A stretch of DNA of 64,000 nucleotides from Echinometra lucunter (GCA_029962745.1 CM057157.1:7393433-7457432); one strand, 5' to 3'; positions 23,001 to 37,902 are shown, counted from the first letter of the stretch. Made by a program: numbers and translations. Notes: generated by a model not told the origin, from the letters alone.

Positions 23001-26000
23001 CAACTGATGGAGAGACTTCCTGTCTTTTTGTTGCCAAATGATTTACATTTATATGGGGTGGGGGAGGGGGGTGATTGGCCACAGGAATCCATACATACAT
23101 TGTACATATTATGTACACATACAATGTCGGTCTAGAGATCAAAGAAAACAATTCTTGCTGTAAGTTTTTTTTTTTTTTAATGATACCAGCTGGTACCTTT
23201 TGATTGAGAGCAAGTCAGTGCATTGTGGTCCTTTTGTGTCCTGATAAATTTTTGTACCATCTCATACTAATAAATGTGAAAGGAAAAATAAAAACACTAT
23301 CTGAACTCCAATTTTGTAAGATGTACTTGTACAGTTTTTAATATCAAAACTTCATTATTCTATTTTTGTACCCAAAACAGGGAAAAAATTAATTTTTTTT
23401 TTTCGGGGCTACTCTTTGAGCCCACCCACCCAAATTTTCTGCATTGTATTAGAGTTTACTTTTGACCCTATGAGAATTTCAGGGGCTCTTTTTTAGTTTT
23501 CCAGGGCTCTTTTTGGCGTTTCGGGGGGCGAATTCGCCCCCGAGCCCCTGTGTATTTTTTTCCCTGACCCAAAACCACCTTTTTTTTATTCACTGTCCTG
23601 GGCTGATGACAGTTGAACTTACATGTTGAAAACTTCAATATTGTTGAGTTGTATTGTTGATATCAAATGAATATTCACAATAAAAAAGCCAAGCCAAACC
23701 AAAGGCTATGTCATATTCCATTGTTTCTATCGGCTGATGACCTACAAAAAATACCTTTACATTATTTAGTCCAAGTGAAAGAACTATTTGGTGCCCAACA
23801 AACCGGAATCCTTTGTCCTGCGGAGTTCACTGTAAAAATACACCTTATATGTACAGTACAATGCAGGAATTAGGACTGCACTCAGTATTGGGCATTTGCC
23901 ATGTAAACAATTCTCTGGTATAACATGAAATTTATGAATTACGAAATGCATAAACATGGGGCATGTACGTATTTGCTGTGGATACTTGGCTATTAAAGGC
24001 CATTGTTTATGATCCACTGTGTTGAAAAAATGTAACCTGATCAGTGCAGTAGTATTCTTTGATGAATGCTTCAGTACAGTGTACTACATTGTACAGTACA
24101 GTTACACAATGACCATCCTGAACTTTTGTCAGCTCTATAAAACTAATTAACTTTGTTACAATATCTTTGTAGACGATTAAATTGCATTGTTTAAAGGGAC
24201 AGCGACAGGAAAGTACATGTACATGTACATGTAAACGTTTCAATCCTTGTACTGTTTGCCAACCAGACAGAACAACGTGGCATCTGGCAAGTTACTATTC
24301 ACAGCTCTAAATGGATGTTTTCTTTTGAACAATGTTATTTTTCTCCCTTTAAAGCCAGTAGTTTATGGATCTATGTGAATACAATGTATTCCAGGACAAT
24401 GGATGAGAGAGAGAAAAAAGATGTCTGAAAATTCTTCATACATGTACATGATAATACCTTTCATATCAACTGGCACGTATAATAGTGATGATGATAACAT
24501 TAATAATAATAATAGTATACGTAAAGAGTATGATTTGCCCTGAGAATCCTGCTCTCTATTTTTCTTCCTTTTCTTTTTTTTTTTTTCTAGTCTGTACTTA
24601 TTATGATTGTCATATTCATTTCTCTGTTCAATTGAATGTTTAATGCTATCCATTTTGTATTTTATTATATTTATAGACTCATTTTGGCATTTCTGTTGTG
24701 TTATTAGTTTCAGCCTTTGGCTGCTGTTTTGAATGTTTCAATCCATAAACCATGATTTTAATGGATTAGTCTCCAAATCTGCGCAGTCAATACATGTACA
24801 TGATACGTACAGTGTATATTGTGTTTTTTCTTTCTGTAATAGCATCTTAAAAATTCATGTAATTGGCTAATTGCACATCCAGGTGATAGTACCATAATAA
24901 AAATTTTTTTGAAAAATACACACAATAAGAGCGATTGATTTTTCATATTTTCATTCCATCATCACGGTCTATCAAATTTAATTTCCTACCCTTTTCGGGT
25001 TCCGGCACTAGTGAATTAAATACCCTTTTTTCTGATTTTTGCTGTTTTTGATACCCTTAAGTGGATTGTCATATTCATTTCTCCGTTCAATTGAATGTTT
25101 AATGCTATCCATTTTGTATTTTATTGTATTTATCGACTCATTTTGGCATTTCTGTTGTATATTTGTTTCAGCCTTTGGGTGCTGTTTTGAATGTTTCAAT
25201 CCATAAACCGTGATTTTAATGGATTAGTCTCCAAATCTGCGCAGTGAATACACGATACGTATATTGTGTTTTTTTTTCTGTAATAGCATCATAAAAATTC
25301 ATGTAATTAGCTAATTGCACATCCAGGTACATTGTAATAGTATCCTAAGATAATTGTGGTCATGAAGAACGGGCAAAGAACCTTGTGTCACTTGTGCATT
25401 GTTTGCCCATTGTCTCTGTTTGGACAATATCATTGACATAATTATGTGTACATTGCACAAGTCCATGCATGCAATTTAATTATTGTGATGTGTGCTTTCA
25501 GGAGAATTTAGGCATTTGCTGTACAGTGTAGTTAGGCTAACAACAATCTGACCTTTCTGGTTTTGCACATTTCTATTTGCATGGTGCTGGTGCAATATAC
25601 TGGCATGATGCAATAGTGAGGAAATAACAGTTTACAGTGATAGTGCTCAAATAGTGAAATACAAATATTCCATTCCTGACAGAGGATCCACATTGTGTGG
25701 TTTGGCAAAAACAAACAAACAAACAAACAGTTAATTAAAAGAAAATGTTGAAAAACATTCCTAATTTTAATGTACACAAGCAGAATAAACAAAAAAAGAT
25801 GGACATATTGTGCCCATTTTTGTTGTATTTGCTATTTGTCCTTTGATGCTGAAAATTTGTTAATGGTAAATAAGCACTAAAATCCTTAAATTGGCAATGC
25901 AATATAAAGTTCAAGATCACTGTCTTTCCATGCAAATTGGCAGCTTTTTCACTTCTTAGCTTTCTTCTGGTAATCCATATTCATTTCAGATACACAGCTT

Positions 26001-26581
26001 ATAATAAAAAAAAACATGTAGCAATGAAAAGAAAATAGTGGTGTTGCCAATTTGAAGAAAAAAGCTGATAGAATTTATGGATAGCAGAGAACATACGTAT
26101 GAGTTGTTGGAATACAGTGTACTTCATTCTTTTAAAAGAGTCTCTTTTTCTTAGTATTTGAAACATGTAATTTGTATTAGCCCACATGTACATATACATT
26201 ACGGGGGGGGGGGGGGGGGGGGGGGGTGGCATTGTGGAGGTACACGTAGAATGTTTTGGGTATGAAAATGTGAAAATGATAATGGGCTTTGATTCTGGGT
26301 GAGGTACATACATATGTCTGCAAGTGCACATGCATACAAGAATGTTTCTAGGGTCTATTTTATGGGTTCTCATTTATTAGTGCTGCTATTTACTTACATG
26401 TACAGTACATGAGTGTGACATGTCACAAACAAGTTTATGTCAGTTTTTAGGAGTTACTTAAAATTTACGACGTTTTTCATATATTTATAATTTCTGATGA
26501 AACATTTATTTTTAGCGTGTTTATACAGGGCTATATTGTAGTAAAATTATATCTATTGGATCTATCCATTACATGTATATA

Positions 26582-26678
<97 letters not shown>

Positions 26679-26679
26679 C

Positions 26680-26711
<32 letters not shown>

Positions 26712-29700
26712 TAATATATAATAATAATATATATATATATGATATATAATATGTAAATCAAAACAAAATGAAACAAAATAAATAAAACAAATTATAACAA
26801 ATTATAAAGATGAGCAACTTGACAGGCAACAAAACGGAATCAAGATGATTATAAATAAAGCAACATGATCATGATTAACGCACAGGAAAATAACAATTTT
26901 AAATCAATTGGAATATGAAAGTGGTATGATTCAACGAAATAAGGAAAATGAAACTTAACATGAAGTACGCAATTACCTGACTCAACGGTCATAGCAAAAG
27001 TAGTCGGGTAATTGCGTACTTCATGTTAAGTTTCATTTTCCTTATTTTGTTGAATCATACCACTTTCTTATTCTGATTGATTTAAATTTGTTATTTTCCT
27101 GTGCGTTAATCATGATCATGTTGTTTTATTTATAATCATCTTGATTCCGTTTTGTTGCCTGTCAAGTTGCTCATCATTATAATTTGTTATAATTTGTTTT
27201 ATTTACTTTGTTTCATTTTGTTTTGATTTACATAGCAAATAAATCTGATGAAGGCCTAGAGCCGAAAGCTTATCAATCTTGTGGTCCAGACCTGTTTCAT
27301 CTTGTACCTTACCCTTCTTTATCTCACGTATATACATATAAAATGGTACAACCGGCTGTACATACATCCAAACCTCTCTCGCTATAATATATAATATATA
27401 TATTCATGTATATGTACATGTACATACATTGTTTAGGCCATGGATCATTTCCTAACAACACTTTCTTTGGATTTACAAATGAATTTATATTTAATAATAA
27501 TGTAATCATTATATCAAATATGTATTACTTTATGTATACATTGATGATGAGAGCATTCTAGCAATCATAATTTGTTGTCTCTCTTTCTCTCTCTTTCCTT
27601 TGTCAATTTCAGATTCGTATCTTGATAGAGCTCTTATGGCCATTGGTTATCTTCATCATTCTAGCAGCAGTCAGACGAGATGAACCACCTGAGTTCAAAC
27701 ATGAATGTAAGTTCAATCAAAATCATATCCTGCCTGAAGGAGCTCTGTTCACATTTCATTTTTGGTTTAACAATGAATATAAAGAGCTCTGTGTTAGTTA
27801 TCATTTCTGGAGCTCTGTTCATACATGTATATGTTATCTTCATGTAGGGCCTACATGTATAAATAATGCATGTCTTTTATTGATATTTTGTCATTGGGAT
27901 AATATCAGAAAATTATTTTAATTGTGTTTACTTGGCAGTAGCTCTGTTCACATGGTGTTTGTGTCATGACAGAAGCTTTGTTCACACTAGAGTTGTGTGA
28001 TAGCATTACCATCAAAAGCTGTGTTCACAGTTTGTATACATGTATAAAAAGGATTTAAAGGACCTGCATTTATCAAATTTACATGATAATTATGAACTTC
28101 TCCATGTACATGATAAGTATGAACTTCTCCATGTACATATATATGTAATATTAATACACTTCTAAAGCAGACAGCTCACAAACATCATCTACATGTAGGT
28201 CTGAATGTGTTAATGTTATTCATGACAGCATCAGCTACTTGTACGTTGTAGTATCCATGATGTCTTTTTAGTGCATGTAACAGCTGATCAATAAGAGAGG
28301 TTTTTTGCGTACACACATACATACAATGTACAGTACTCCTGTCTATGGAGGAAGCCTTCATTTCAATTCTGTGGTTGATAACCTTGACTAGCTGTCATGA
28401 ATAGCAAGTAAAACAGGATACTGGTTAGCAGAGCTGAACAATTCAGTAGTGTTACACCCATTGTATAGAAGGTTAAATTCTGATTATACCGGAAGGTTGA
28501 ATGTCTGTTGAATTAGATCCTCTCTGAAATCATTATGATTAATAAAATGCATTTTCATAGAATTACAATCTTGTTAATGCAGAATGTGGTACATGAGTTC
28601 AATCCTCTTATTGCAATTCATTTAAAGCAATTATTGTTTCCTTGCCGCCCTCCCCTTTGGAAAAAAAGGGAAAATAAAAATTAGAAAGAAATATTACATG
28701 TACAGTGTGTATGTCTGTTCATTTTTCTAAGTAGAAAAATATATATTCTAAAAAATATTTTTTTTAGGAACACAAACATAAAGACAGACACACAGATAAA
28801 AGAATATATGTATACATGCACAACATATGAATTACAGAAAATTAGGAACATACATGTACAGATTACTTGTAGTATGCGTATTTGTCAAACGAAACAGGGT
28901 TTTACGATACTGTAAAATGGTTCAAGGTTTCATTCAGAATGAGGCATCATTGATTTCTGTTGACATTGGGAGCTTGGAAATATGTCCGGTAGCGGTAATA
29001 ATTTTGTAAACAAAAGGTGTTCTTTTCACGCAGTACATGTAAGAGAACTGGGGCATGGTACTCAATTGCATTTTGCATGTATATACAGTACAGTGTGCTA
29101 TGCTTGCCACATCAAACCTCTAGAATCTAATTTTCAAGTAGGAAGCCCTTTTTGCACAAAATGAATAAAACTCAGCCTTATTAGCCTTAGTAATTAACAT
29201 GAGCTGCATGTCAGTGAAAAACCAAGGCTTGTTCTGAAATTGAATTTTTATTATTTACACACTTTTATGGACTGTCAGAAATTTCTGCATTTACACTAAA
29301 GCTGGAGTTTTNNNNNNNNNNNNNNNNNNNNNNNNNNNNNNNNNNNNNNNNNNNNNNNNNNNNNNNNNNNNNNNNNNNNNNNNNNNNNNNNNNNNNNNNN
29401 NNNNNNNNNNNNNNNNNNNNNNNNNNNNNNNNNNNNNNNNNNNNNNNNNNNNNNNNNNNNNNNNNNNNNNNNNNNNNNNNNNNNNNNNNNNNNNNNNNNN
29501 NNNNNNNNNNNNNNNNNNNNNNNNNNNNNNNNNNNNNNNNNNNNNNNNNNNNNNNNNNNNNNNNNNNNNNNNNNNNNNNNNNNNNNNNNNNNNNNNNNNN
29601 NNNNNNNNNNNNNNNNNNNNNNNNNNNNNNNNNNNNNNNNNNNNNNNNNNNNNNNNNNNNNNNNNNNNNNNNNNNNNNNNNNNNNNNNNNNNNNNNNNNN

Positions 29701-32700
29701 NNNNNNNNNNNNNNNNNNNNNNNNNNNNNNNNNNNNNNNNNNNNNNNNNNNNNNNNNNNNNNNNNNNNNNNNNNNNNNNNNNNNNNNNNNNNNNNNNNNN
29801 NNNNNNNNNNNTCTTCTTTGTCTGCAGGTCATTTTTCAGCCAAAGCAATGCCATCAGCAGGGATGGTACCATTCCTTCAGTCTCTTATGTGTGATACTCT
29901 CAACTCTTGTCGACAAGACGAGTTAGAAAGTGATGTTCCAGGCAAAGTCAACGATTTCTCACAGGCAAAGTAAGATGATGTTTTCTTTATTTTTGGGATT
30001 TACAGATATGACATCTAATTTGCAGTCAAGCAGTGCTCAAAATACATGGGGGCGGCGGGCGATTCGCCCCCGTGACTTAAAAAAAGGCCTCCGTCAGAAA
30101 GTTAACGAGGGCGATTTTTAAAATATGAATTCGAAAAATCGCCCCCGTCAAATATTCATGGTAGATTACAAAAATGTCGGTACCAGGCAACATAACTTCA
30201 ATTGTGAACTTTTATATTGAGAAATTGAGTTAATTCTGTACCAAAATAGAACTCAAATACGTACGATCTTGTACTTGGTAACCGTCACGATCATCCGACT
30301 GACTTCTTAAATCCTTAATGCACTGCGCTGCACCAGCGCCAGCCACTGCACAATGCGGCCGCATGCACAACTTCCATTCATGAAAAAAAAAAAATCTCTT
30401 AAAATACCTGGCTTACGATAAAGGCTCTAATTGTTTTGATTTATGAAATATCATCACTGAGATCATTCGTAATCATGATCACGGCAAACTAATTATTCTT
30501 GTATCATCAAACATAATAATTTCAATAAAAATTGCTGGAACTATTTTAGAAACAAGTGACTGATTTTATTTTCGAGTAGACAGCACAATCCAAGTAATTA
30601 TTTACACCCCTTGACAAAAGGCTATATCATTGTCAACAAGATGGTTTGTTGTTGGCGATGGAATACCAAACAAATTTACGAAGAATGGTTTGCTAATGGT
30701 ATTTTTCCTAGAAAATTAGGGTTATTATTCCGCTTAAAAATAACTATTGAGTGTGGATATACAATATTTTTTCATGGATATGGACGTAAAATTGATAAGA
30801 GTGGTCTTTTGAGATATACAAAATTTTGAATCAGTCCTACTCATTACATTCTATGGTGGACACATTGCCACTCTCGACGATCGGAGCCCAAGTCCAAAGA
30901 CTTCAAACTATGAATTGGCCGTAATTTATGATGCAAATTAGCAGTAATTTGACAGCAAATTACTTCTTGAGTACTCGAAAAAACTAGAGTATTTTTATCT
31001 ACTCGCCTCGAGTAGTAAAATCACTACTCGTGCCAGGCCTACATCATACAATACTGTACGTAAAATGTTGGATCACATAAATAAGGAGGAAACGCAGGGA
31101 AACCTCATTTTAAGTCAAGTGGTACAAAACATTAGCTAAACATTGAATTAAAAGGCTAATAAAGTGTTTTCAGGGGGGTAAGATGAACAAGAAATACATG
31201 CCAAAAAGATCCCCCGTCATCACAAAAAGAGCCTCCGTGAGAAAACTGACGGGGGCTCTTTTTTATTAGGGTTTTGGAAAAAGATCCCCCGTGGAAAAAG
31301 AAAAATAATTTGAGGGTTGCAGTCAAGATTGAAGTGATGGAAGGAAAAAATGAAGAGATCCCTTCTTTATCCAGTGTGACTCTGATAATTAAACCCAGTC
31401 TAACTATAATAACTGCAGTATGGATTCATTCGTATGTGAAATTAATGGAAAAGTATGTGACTTTTTGTAATCTGAATAGAAATAAAGTTAAATCTTTGTA
31501 TGAAAACCAAAAGACAAACTGTATGATAGACCCATTAGGATAGAACAGAGTGTAGAGCACCTGCATAGCAGAAACCTTCAAGGTCTAAGAAATCAATAGA
31601 CATACAAATAGTTGCAGGACCCCCCCCCCCCTCTTTTTTTTGGTGACGTCTGTTGTTGATATCTACATGTAGCTCTAGGCAAAGTACGCTGAATATAGTT
31701 TTGAACAAGCTAGTAAAGAGTAAGAATCAGCAAGATGCATTTACTTTGTATGTTGTAGGTGCCATGTCACTGAACATTCTCTACTCAAAATATGTGCTTA
31801 AAATATTACTACAGAGTTCTTCTACAAAATGAGTTCAAACATGCTCTCAATAATAGAATGTATGCATATACGCTGCCATGAGTGGAGCATTTACAGAATC
31901 AAATAGCCATTTCATTCTGCACTATGTGGCCATACATTTTCCTTTATTTTCTTCAGACTCCTTAATCGCTAACCCCTGGAATGCCTAGTAAAGTATTTAT
32001 AGTTTTTGTTTTGTTTATTCTTGTTTTGGTCTTTTTTTGGGGGGGGGGAAGATTAGTACATTTCACATGTACTTGAAGTACAAAAATATTATTTTAGTTG
32101 ATTGGTACACTTTTAAATCTACATTACACAGTTTCTTTTGAAATTAAAGAAAATATGTGGACCCACCTAGAAATGTAAGGACTGTATAGGTTGCAGAAGT
32201 ATACATTGTAAGGTGACAGAAACCCCCTGCCCCTCTCCCCCCCCCCCCCCCATACATGTACAGTACCCCCTACAATGTATATGCACCCTTTCATGGTCTT
32301 TGACTTGACTCTGTACCATTCAATTGGTATCCTGTTTCTCTTTTTCTGCTTCACAAAAGCACAAGCTTCAACAATTTATTTGAGAACTGTGTGGGGCAAA
32401 GATCATATTTTCCGGCTGCATGCAGTGATCATTTCCTTCATAAAGGGGAGAAAATATTTTGCTGGAAAATCTTACTACTGTTTGATTAGTGATATCCTTT
32501 TCCCAAATACTTCCCATTACTTCCTGTAGTTTCATTACATTATATAGTTATATGGATATTGGTTTACAGTTAAGTGTAAAATGCCATGGCCTTGGTAGCG
32601 AGTGGATCTTAGGTCAGTGCTTTTTTGAGAATTATACCTCAATGGCACGTGAGAATACAGTTAAAGGGATACCCAGACATTGAATAAAAGATATGTTGTC

Positions 32701-35700
32701 ATGGTTGTGTTGGAATATCATGCTTATCAGACCCAGAAAATTAGGATTATATTTTCATTGACATCATTACATTTTTGTCTAGATTTTTTCTGGCCATTTT
32801 TCAGACCTGGAACTCAACTATAAACATGTACATGTATGTAAATGTAAATCACATGGGTTGAGAGTATCAAAAGTAGATCAATGTCCTGTCAAAGGTTTTA
32901 AAGTACATGTATTGCTGTTAACCCATTCATGACAGAGGTCCACATTTTGTGGTTTGCCTAATATCTTTTGACGCAAAGCCCTAAAAATCATACCAAATAC
33001 ATGAGTAGAAAGAGCAAAAAGTTCTACACAAACTGTGTGGCCATTTTGATTGCGTCAATATTCGTTGTTTGATGCTGAAAATCTTTTAAAGGAAAATAAG
33101 CATTAAAATCCTTAAATTGGCAATGTGATAGAAAGTTTAAAATCACCGTTTTTCCCTGCAAATTGGCATTTTTTTGACTTCTCATCATTATTTCTGTCAA
33201 TTTATATTCATTTCAGATACATGACGTTTTATAAGAAAAATGTAGCAATAAAATAAAAATGTTGGTGTTGCCAATTTGAAGATTAAAAGCTGATCAAATT
33301 ACGCTTTAAATAATTCCTGTCACGAATGGGTTAAGTGCAGTGAGGTACATGTACATGTACATGTATAATTTACGACCATGATATTGAACAAACAAGTCAT
33401 CAAAATAAGTCATTAAAGCGTGAAGTACATAAACTTGACATTGTTTGATGTACAGTACTTTATGCATACACATGCAATTTTATTGAACCGGTGAAATATT
33501 CCACCCATTTCATTTACAGACTTGAAGAGAGCAATTGTAATGTCAATGTGTTTACTTTTGTTTATGAAATGAAGAGCTAGCAAATTGTATTAATCTCGAT
33601 AATCATGTGGATTGCTTCTTCTTCTTCTTCCAGTAAAATGTGTCATCTTTGATGATAATCAGTGAATGAATTAAGAAATTAAAGAACAACATAACATTCT
33701 CCCTAACACATCCAAATACAGATGATTACCAAGTACAAGCACAACCGTAACGTTTGCAAGTCGTAATTCACTAAAAATTATCTTCTACCTTTCCTGAAAC
33801 TTCATATGCATTACACACCTAAAATTCTTGGGATTGATGTGGGCCAGGCCTATTGCAGAATTTTTGAAATGTTAAATGATGAAAGCAGATATGAAAAAGC
33901 TGTTCATATGTCTCATCATTTTTGCAGAAATTGATTTAAGATGTTTTGATTTTACACAATGTACAATGCTTTCTTACAGTTAGTTAGAAATTGTAAAAAT
34001 TCCTGGTCATATGTACCTGAAAATTTGTTTAGAATTTTTATGAGTTTAATAACCTTGAATTCATAAAGTACACAATAAACTAAAGAAATTCCCAAGGTGT
34101 TCTAATGTGTAAACTTGAAAAGCAAGGTGATAACTGTTGTTCTTTGGGGATGTTGCAGGAGTAGGATTCTAGAATTATTAATTTACACTGTGCATGCAGT
34201 TACTCTTGAAACTTTTGCTGTATACTTCAGATTATCTATTCTCATAGAGGATATCATAGAGATCTTGGGTAACAAGACCTTTGTAGATGATGTGGAGAAG
34301 ATCCTTCTAGAATCATTTTATTTACTTGCACTTACAGTTAATCTTGAAACTTTTGCTGTATTCTGCAGATTGTCTATTGTAAGAGAGGATATAGGGAAGA
34401 TCTTAGGTAACAAGACCTTTGTAGATGATGTTGAGAAGTTACTCTTAAAACATTTGTCATATTCTGCAAATTATCTACATGTATTCTAATAGAGAATATA
34501 GAGAAGATCTTGGGTAACAAGACCTTTGTAGATGATGTGGAGAAGTTACTCTTGAAACTTTTGTTGTATTCTGCAGGTTATCTATTCTGATAGAGGATAT
34601 AGAGAAGATCTTGGGTAACAAGACCTTTGTAGATGATGCGGAGAAGTTACTCTTGAAAATTTTGTTGTTGTATTCTGCAAATTATCTATTCTAATAGAGG
34701 ATATAGAGAAGATCTTGGGTAACAAGGCCTTTGTAGATGATGTGGAGAAGTTACTCTTGAAATTTTTGTTATGTTCTGCAGGTTATCTATTCTGATAGAG
34801 GATATAGAGAAGATCTTGGGTAACAAGACCTTTGTAGATGATGTGGAGAAGTTACTCTTGAAACTTTTGTTATGTTCTGCAGGTTATCTATTCTAATAGA
34901 GGATATAGGGAAGATCTTGGGTAACAAGACCTTTGTAGATGATGTGGAGAAGTTACTCTTGAAACTTTTGTTGTATTCTGCAGGTTATCTATTCTGATAG
35001 AGGATATAGAGAAGATCTTGGGTAACAAGACCTTTGTAGATGATGTGGAGAAGATCCTTATTCAGCTTGGTGATCTGGAGCGTCAGGGAGACTGGTGGAA
35101 CACTGGTAATGACTGGTGGGACAAGCTACAGGGACAAGTAAACATTGGCGGTCCTTCACTACCAGGTAATTATGATGCTGCAGACATTTCTTTGATATGG
35201 CTCTGGAGTTTTTATGCTGTTTGCCTCTTCTCTAACATCACTTCTTGGAGTTCACTGTTGCCACATGTAGAATAACCCTTGACTGTTCACGAATTTACTT
35301 TCCCAGCTTCCTTTATAGTTATTCCACATGTGAAACAAAATGTATTTACTGACATGTACTTGTACACCACTAATTCAGTTTTCCCCCATAAAATTTTATT
35401 TTTTCCCCTCTCCCCCCCCCCCCCCCCCCCCCATCTTCATGCCCCTCCGTAAATTTCATGTCTTCCAACAAATATTTAACTTCCCCTACCAATGTCCTCT
35501 ATCAGTGGTGAATCAAAGTATCCTACATTCATTGGTCAGTACTGCCTACCTCCTGTCCAATCCCACAAATAAAATGACTAACACCCTCTCCCATTTTGTC
35601 TCTTGTACATTGAAAAACAATCAACTCTATTTTCTTCTCCTAATCTTTAATTTTAACTAGGTAAACAGATTCTTTGCTGCTTACATTTTTATCTAGATGA

Positions 35701-37902
35701 CTTGAGATATGAAGTGTAAAGTTTTATATTTCACCTGCATTACTAGCAAAAGTAGGAAATACCAAAGTTTGTGATGAGCTATATTTAACTTATTAAATGT
35801 AAGAAGTTAGACATTATCAGATATAATATCTTATAGCACAAAGTCTAAATGATCAAATGAACTCTTCATGATCATCACCTTTGATATTTCTCCCTTTCTT
35901 ATGGTGGCCCTGAAGTACGCTCGACAACAGGTCATGTGCGACGTGAATTTCACATCCCAGGTCCTGGACTTCGCATCCGAGGTCATGAAATTCATGACCC
36001 GTGGAGCAAACTTTGCATCCCAAGTCGTGAAATTCACGACCCGCGGTGCGAAATTCAGGACTGGGATGCAAAGTTCACGCCACGGGTCCTGAATTTCGCA
36101 CCGCGGGTCGTGAATTTCACGACTTGGGATGCAAAGTTTGCGCCACGAGTCATGAATTTCGCATCGCGGGTCGTGAATTTCACGACTTGGGATGCAAAGT
36201 TCAGGACCTGGGATGCGAAATTCACGTCGCACATGACCTGTTGTCGAGCATACTTCAGGGCCACCATACTTTCTACTGCCCAAACCGACACATACATGTA
36301 TGTGCAGGCTACTTGCACGCAGTGTGTACATGTAGATTGGTGAATGATGAACCTTTCAATAAGTATACCAAGGAGGTGGGGCTGATTACATTATTGAGTG
36401 CATGATTTGAATGTCAATAGACTTGATGAAATCCAATATATCATGCACTGCCACAGGTATATGTACCTAGGCAGAAAGCTTGTTCTGCTTGAATATATTC
36501 CATGCAAAACATTTCTTTCTTTGATTCAGTATTTTGCTTTCCCATTTTGTAAAATGCAATTAATGGCCATAAGTGAAAATCCCCCATTTTCTAGACAGTT
36601 CAGACAATTTCTTAATGGAATAATGACACTGGATATTTGTAAGTGAAAGGTTTGTAAAGCTAACATAAAAACAAAAGAAAAAAAGAAGAGATTGTTGTAC
36701 AGGTAAGCTACATGTACACATATATATTATGATATTGGATTTAAATAGAAATCATCACAATTTTTAGAAAGTTTGCTGCAAACATTCAGATATTTTGCTG
36801 ATAAAAGATAAGCATGCACTGCTGCTTGTACATGTACTGTGATAAATGAAGTTGTCTTGAGGGATACATGATAAATGGCAGGTCACATTCCCCTATGTTT
36901 GGAATGTAAACAGTAAGTCTTCATAGCTTGTGTGCCCATGACTTATGATGGACTGACGGCTTGAGCAACATTTTTAACATATCAATACCTTGCTCATGTG
37001 AACACAGCTAAGAGTTGTATAGATCCAACTTACATGATATAATGCAACCCAGTTGAGACATAGTTTAGTCTTACAAAAAACATCAGTTTGCTTAGGTGAG
37101 CACATCCAAGATATAGCTACATTCATTGAAGGAAGGAAGGAACGCACTATCAAGATTAAATCTCTTTGAAGATTTAAAACAAAAGATGTGAACTTGCTTT
37201 TTAGAATGGGCCCAAGGATAAGTTGGATTCTCTGAAACATTATTAGAGATATCAGGCAATCCAATCCATACTATACTACATGAACATATTCATGTACATG
37301 TAAACACAGTGAAAAATGACACCAGTGACAACAACAACAACAAAGAAAATGCAAAAAAAAAATGATTTGTTTGTGTGAACACACCCAATGGATGTACATG
37401 TATGTGCCTAGATCACCAGATGGATTAAAATGATATGATGCAAGCCAATCCATATTAAATGCTGTCTTCCTATGGGAATTGAGGGATGTTATTCCTGTCC
37501 CCTTGGTGGAATGACATGACAGATTGACTTGATTGCATGCAGACAGACATGAGTGCATCAAAATCTCTGTTCCTGATGGACTACCTGGTGTTTGAAATAC
37601 CCTCAGTATTGTTATTAAGTTGACACAAACAGGTTTTTTTTATAAGTATTTTTATTTCATTTTTATTCAGGTAAGATCAGGTAAAATCTGTATGATCTAT
37701 TTTAAAAATCTAAACAGCATAAGAACATTTTAGCATTGTATTTCACCATCCCCCTCCCTCTTTACATCTTGCTCTGATTTTATAATTTTCTTTTTCTTAT
37801 TTATTCCTGCTCTTTTTCTTCTTCCTCTTATTCTTCTTTTCATCTTCATCTTCTTTTTTGTCTTCTTATTCTTTCTTATTTTCTTATTCTTTCTTTCACT
37901 TT

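Noticed and set aside
26517..26776. Tyr/Ile-rich frames on both strands
   Set aside because: They are translations of a (TA)n microsatellite.
29291..29872. Frames running through the assembly gap
   Set aside because: They consist mostly of unknown residues from 500 N; only exon 3 at the right side is real, on the plus strand.
31224..31266. GC-rich hairpin followed by T-run, like a rho-independent terminator
   Set aside because: The DNA is eukaryotic. The hairpin is part of a short MITE-like repeat.
34115..34489. 124-codon frame as an extra ABCA exon
   Set aside because: It spans partial copies 1 and 2 of exon 4 and intervening intron, and has no donor in phase with exon 5.
35831..36405. 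Several overlapping frames of 70-166 codons on both strands
   Set aside because: They are produced by a foldback element without stop codons; the peptides are repeats of each other in mirrored frames.
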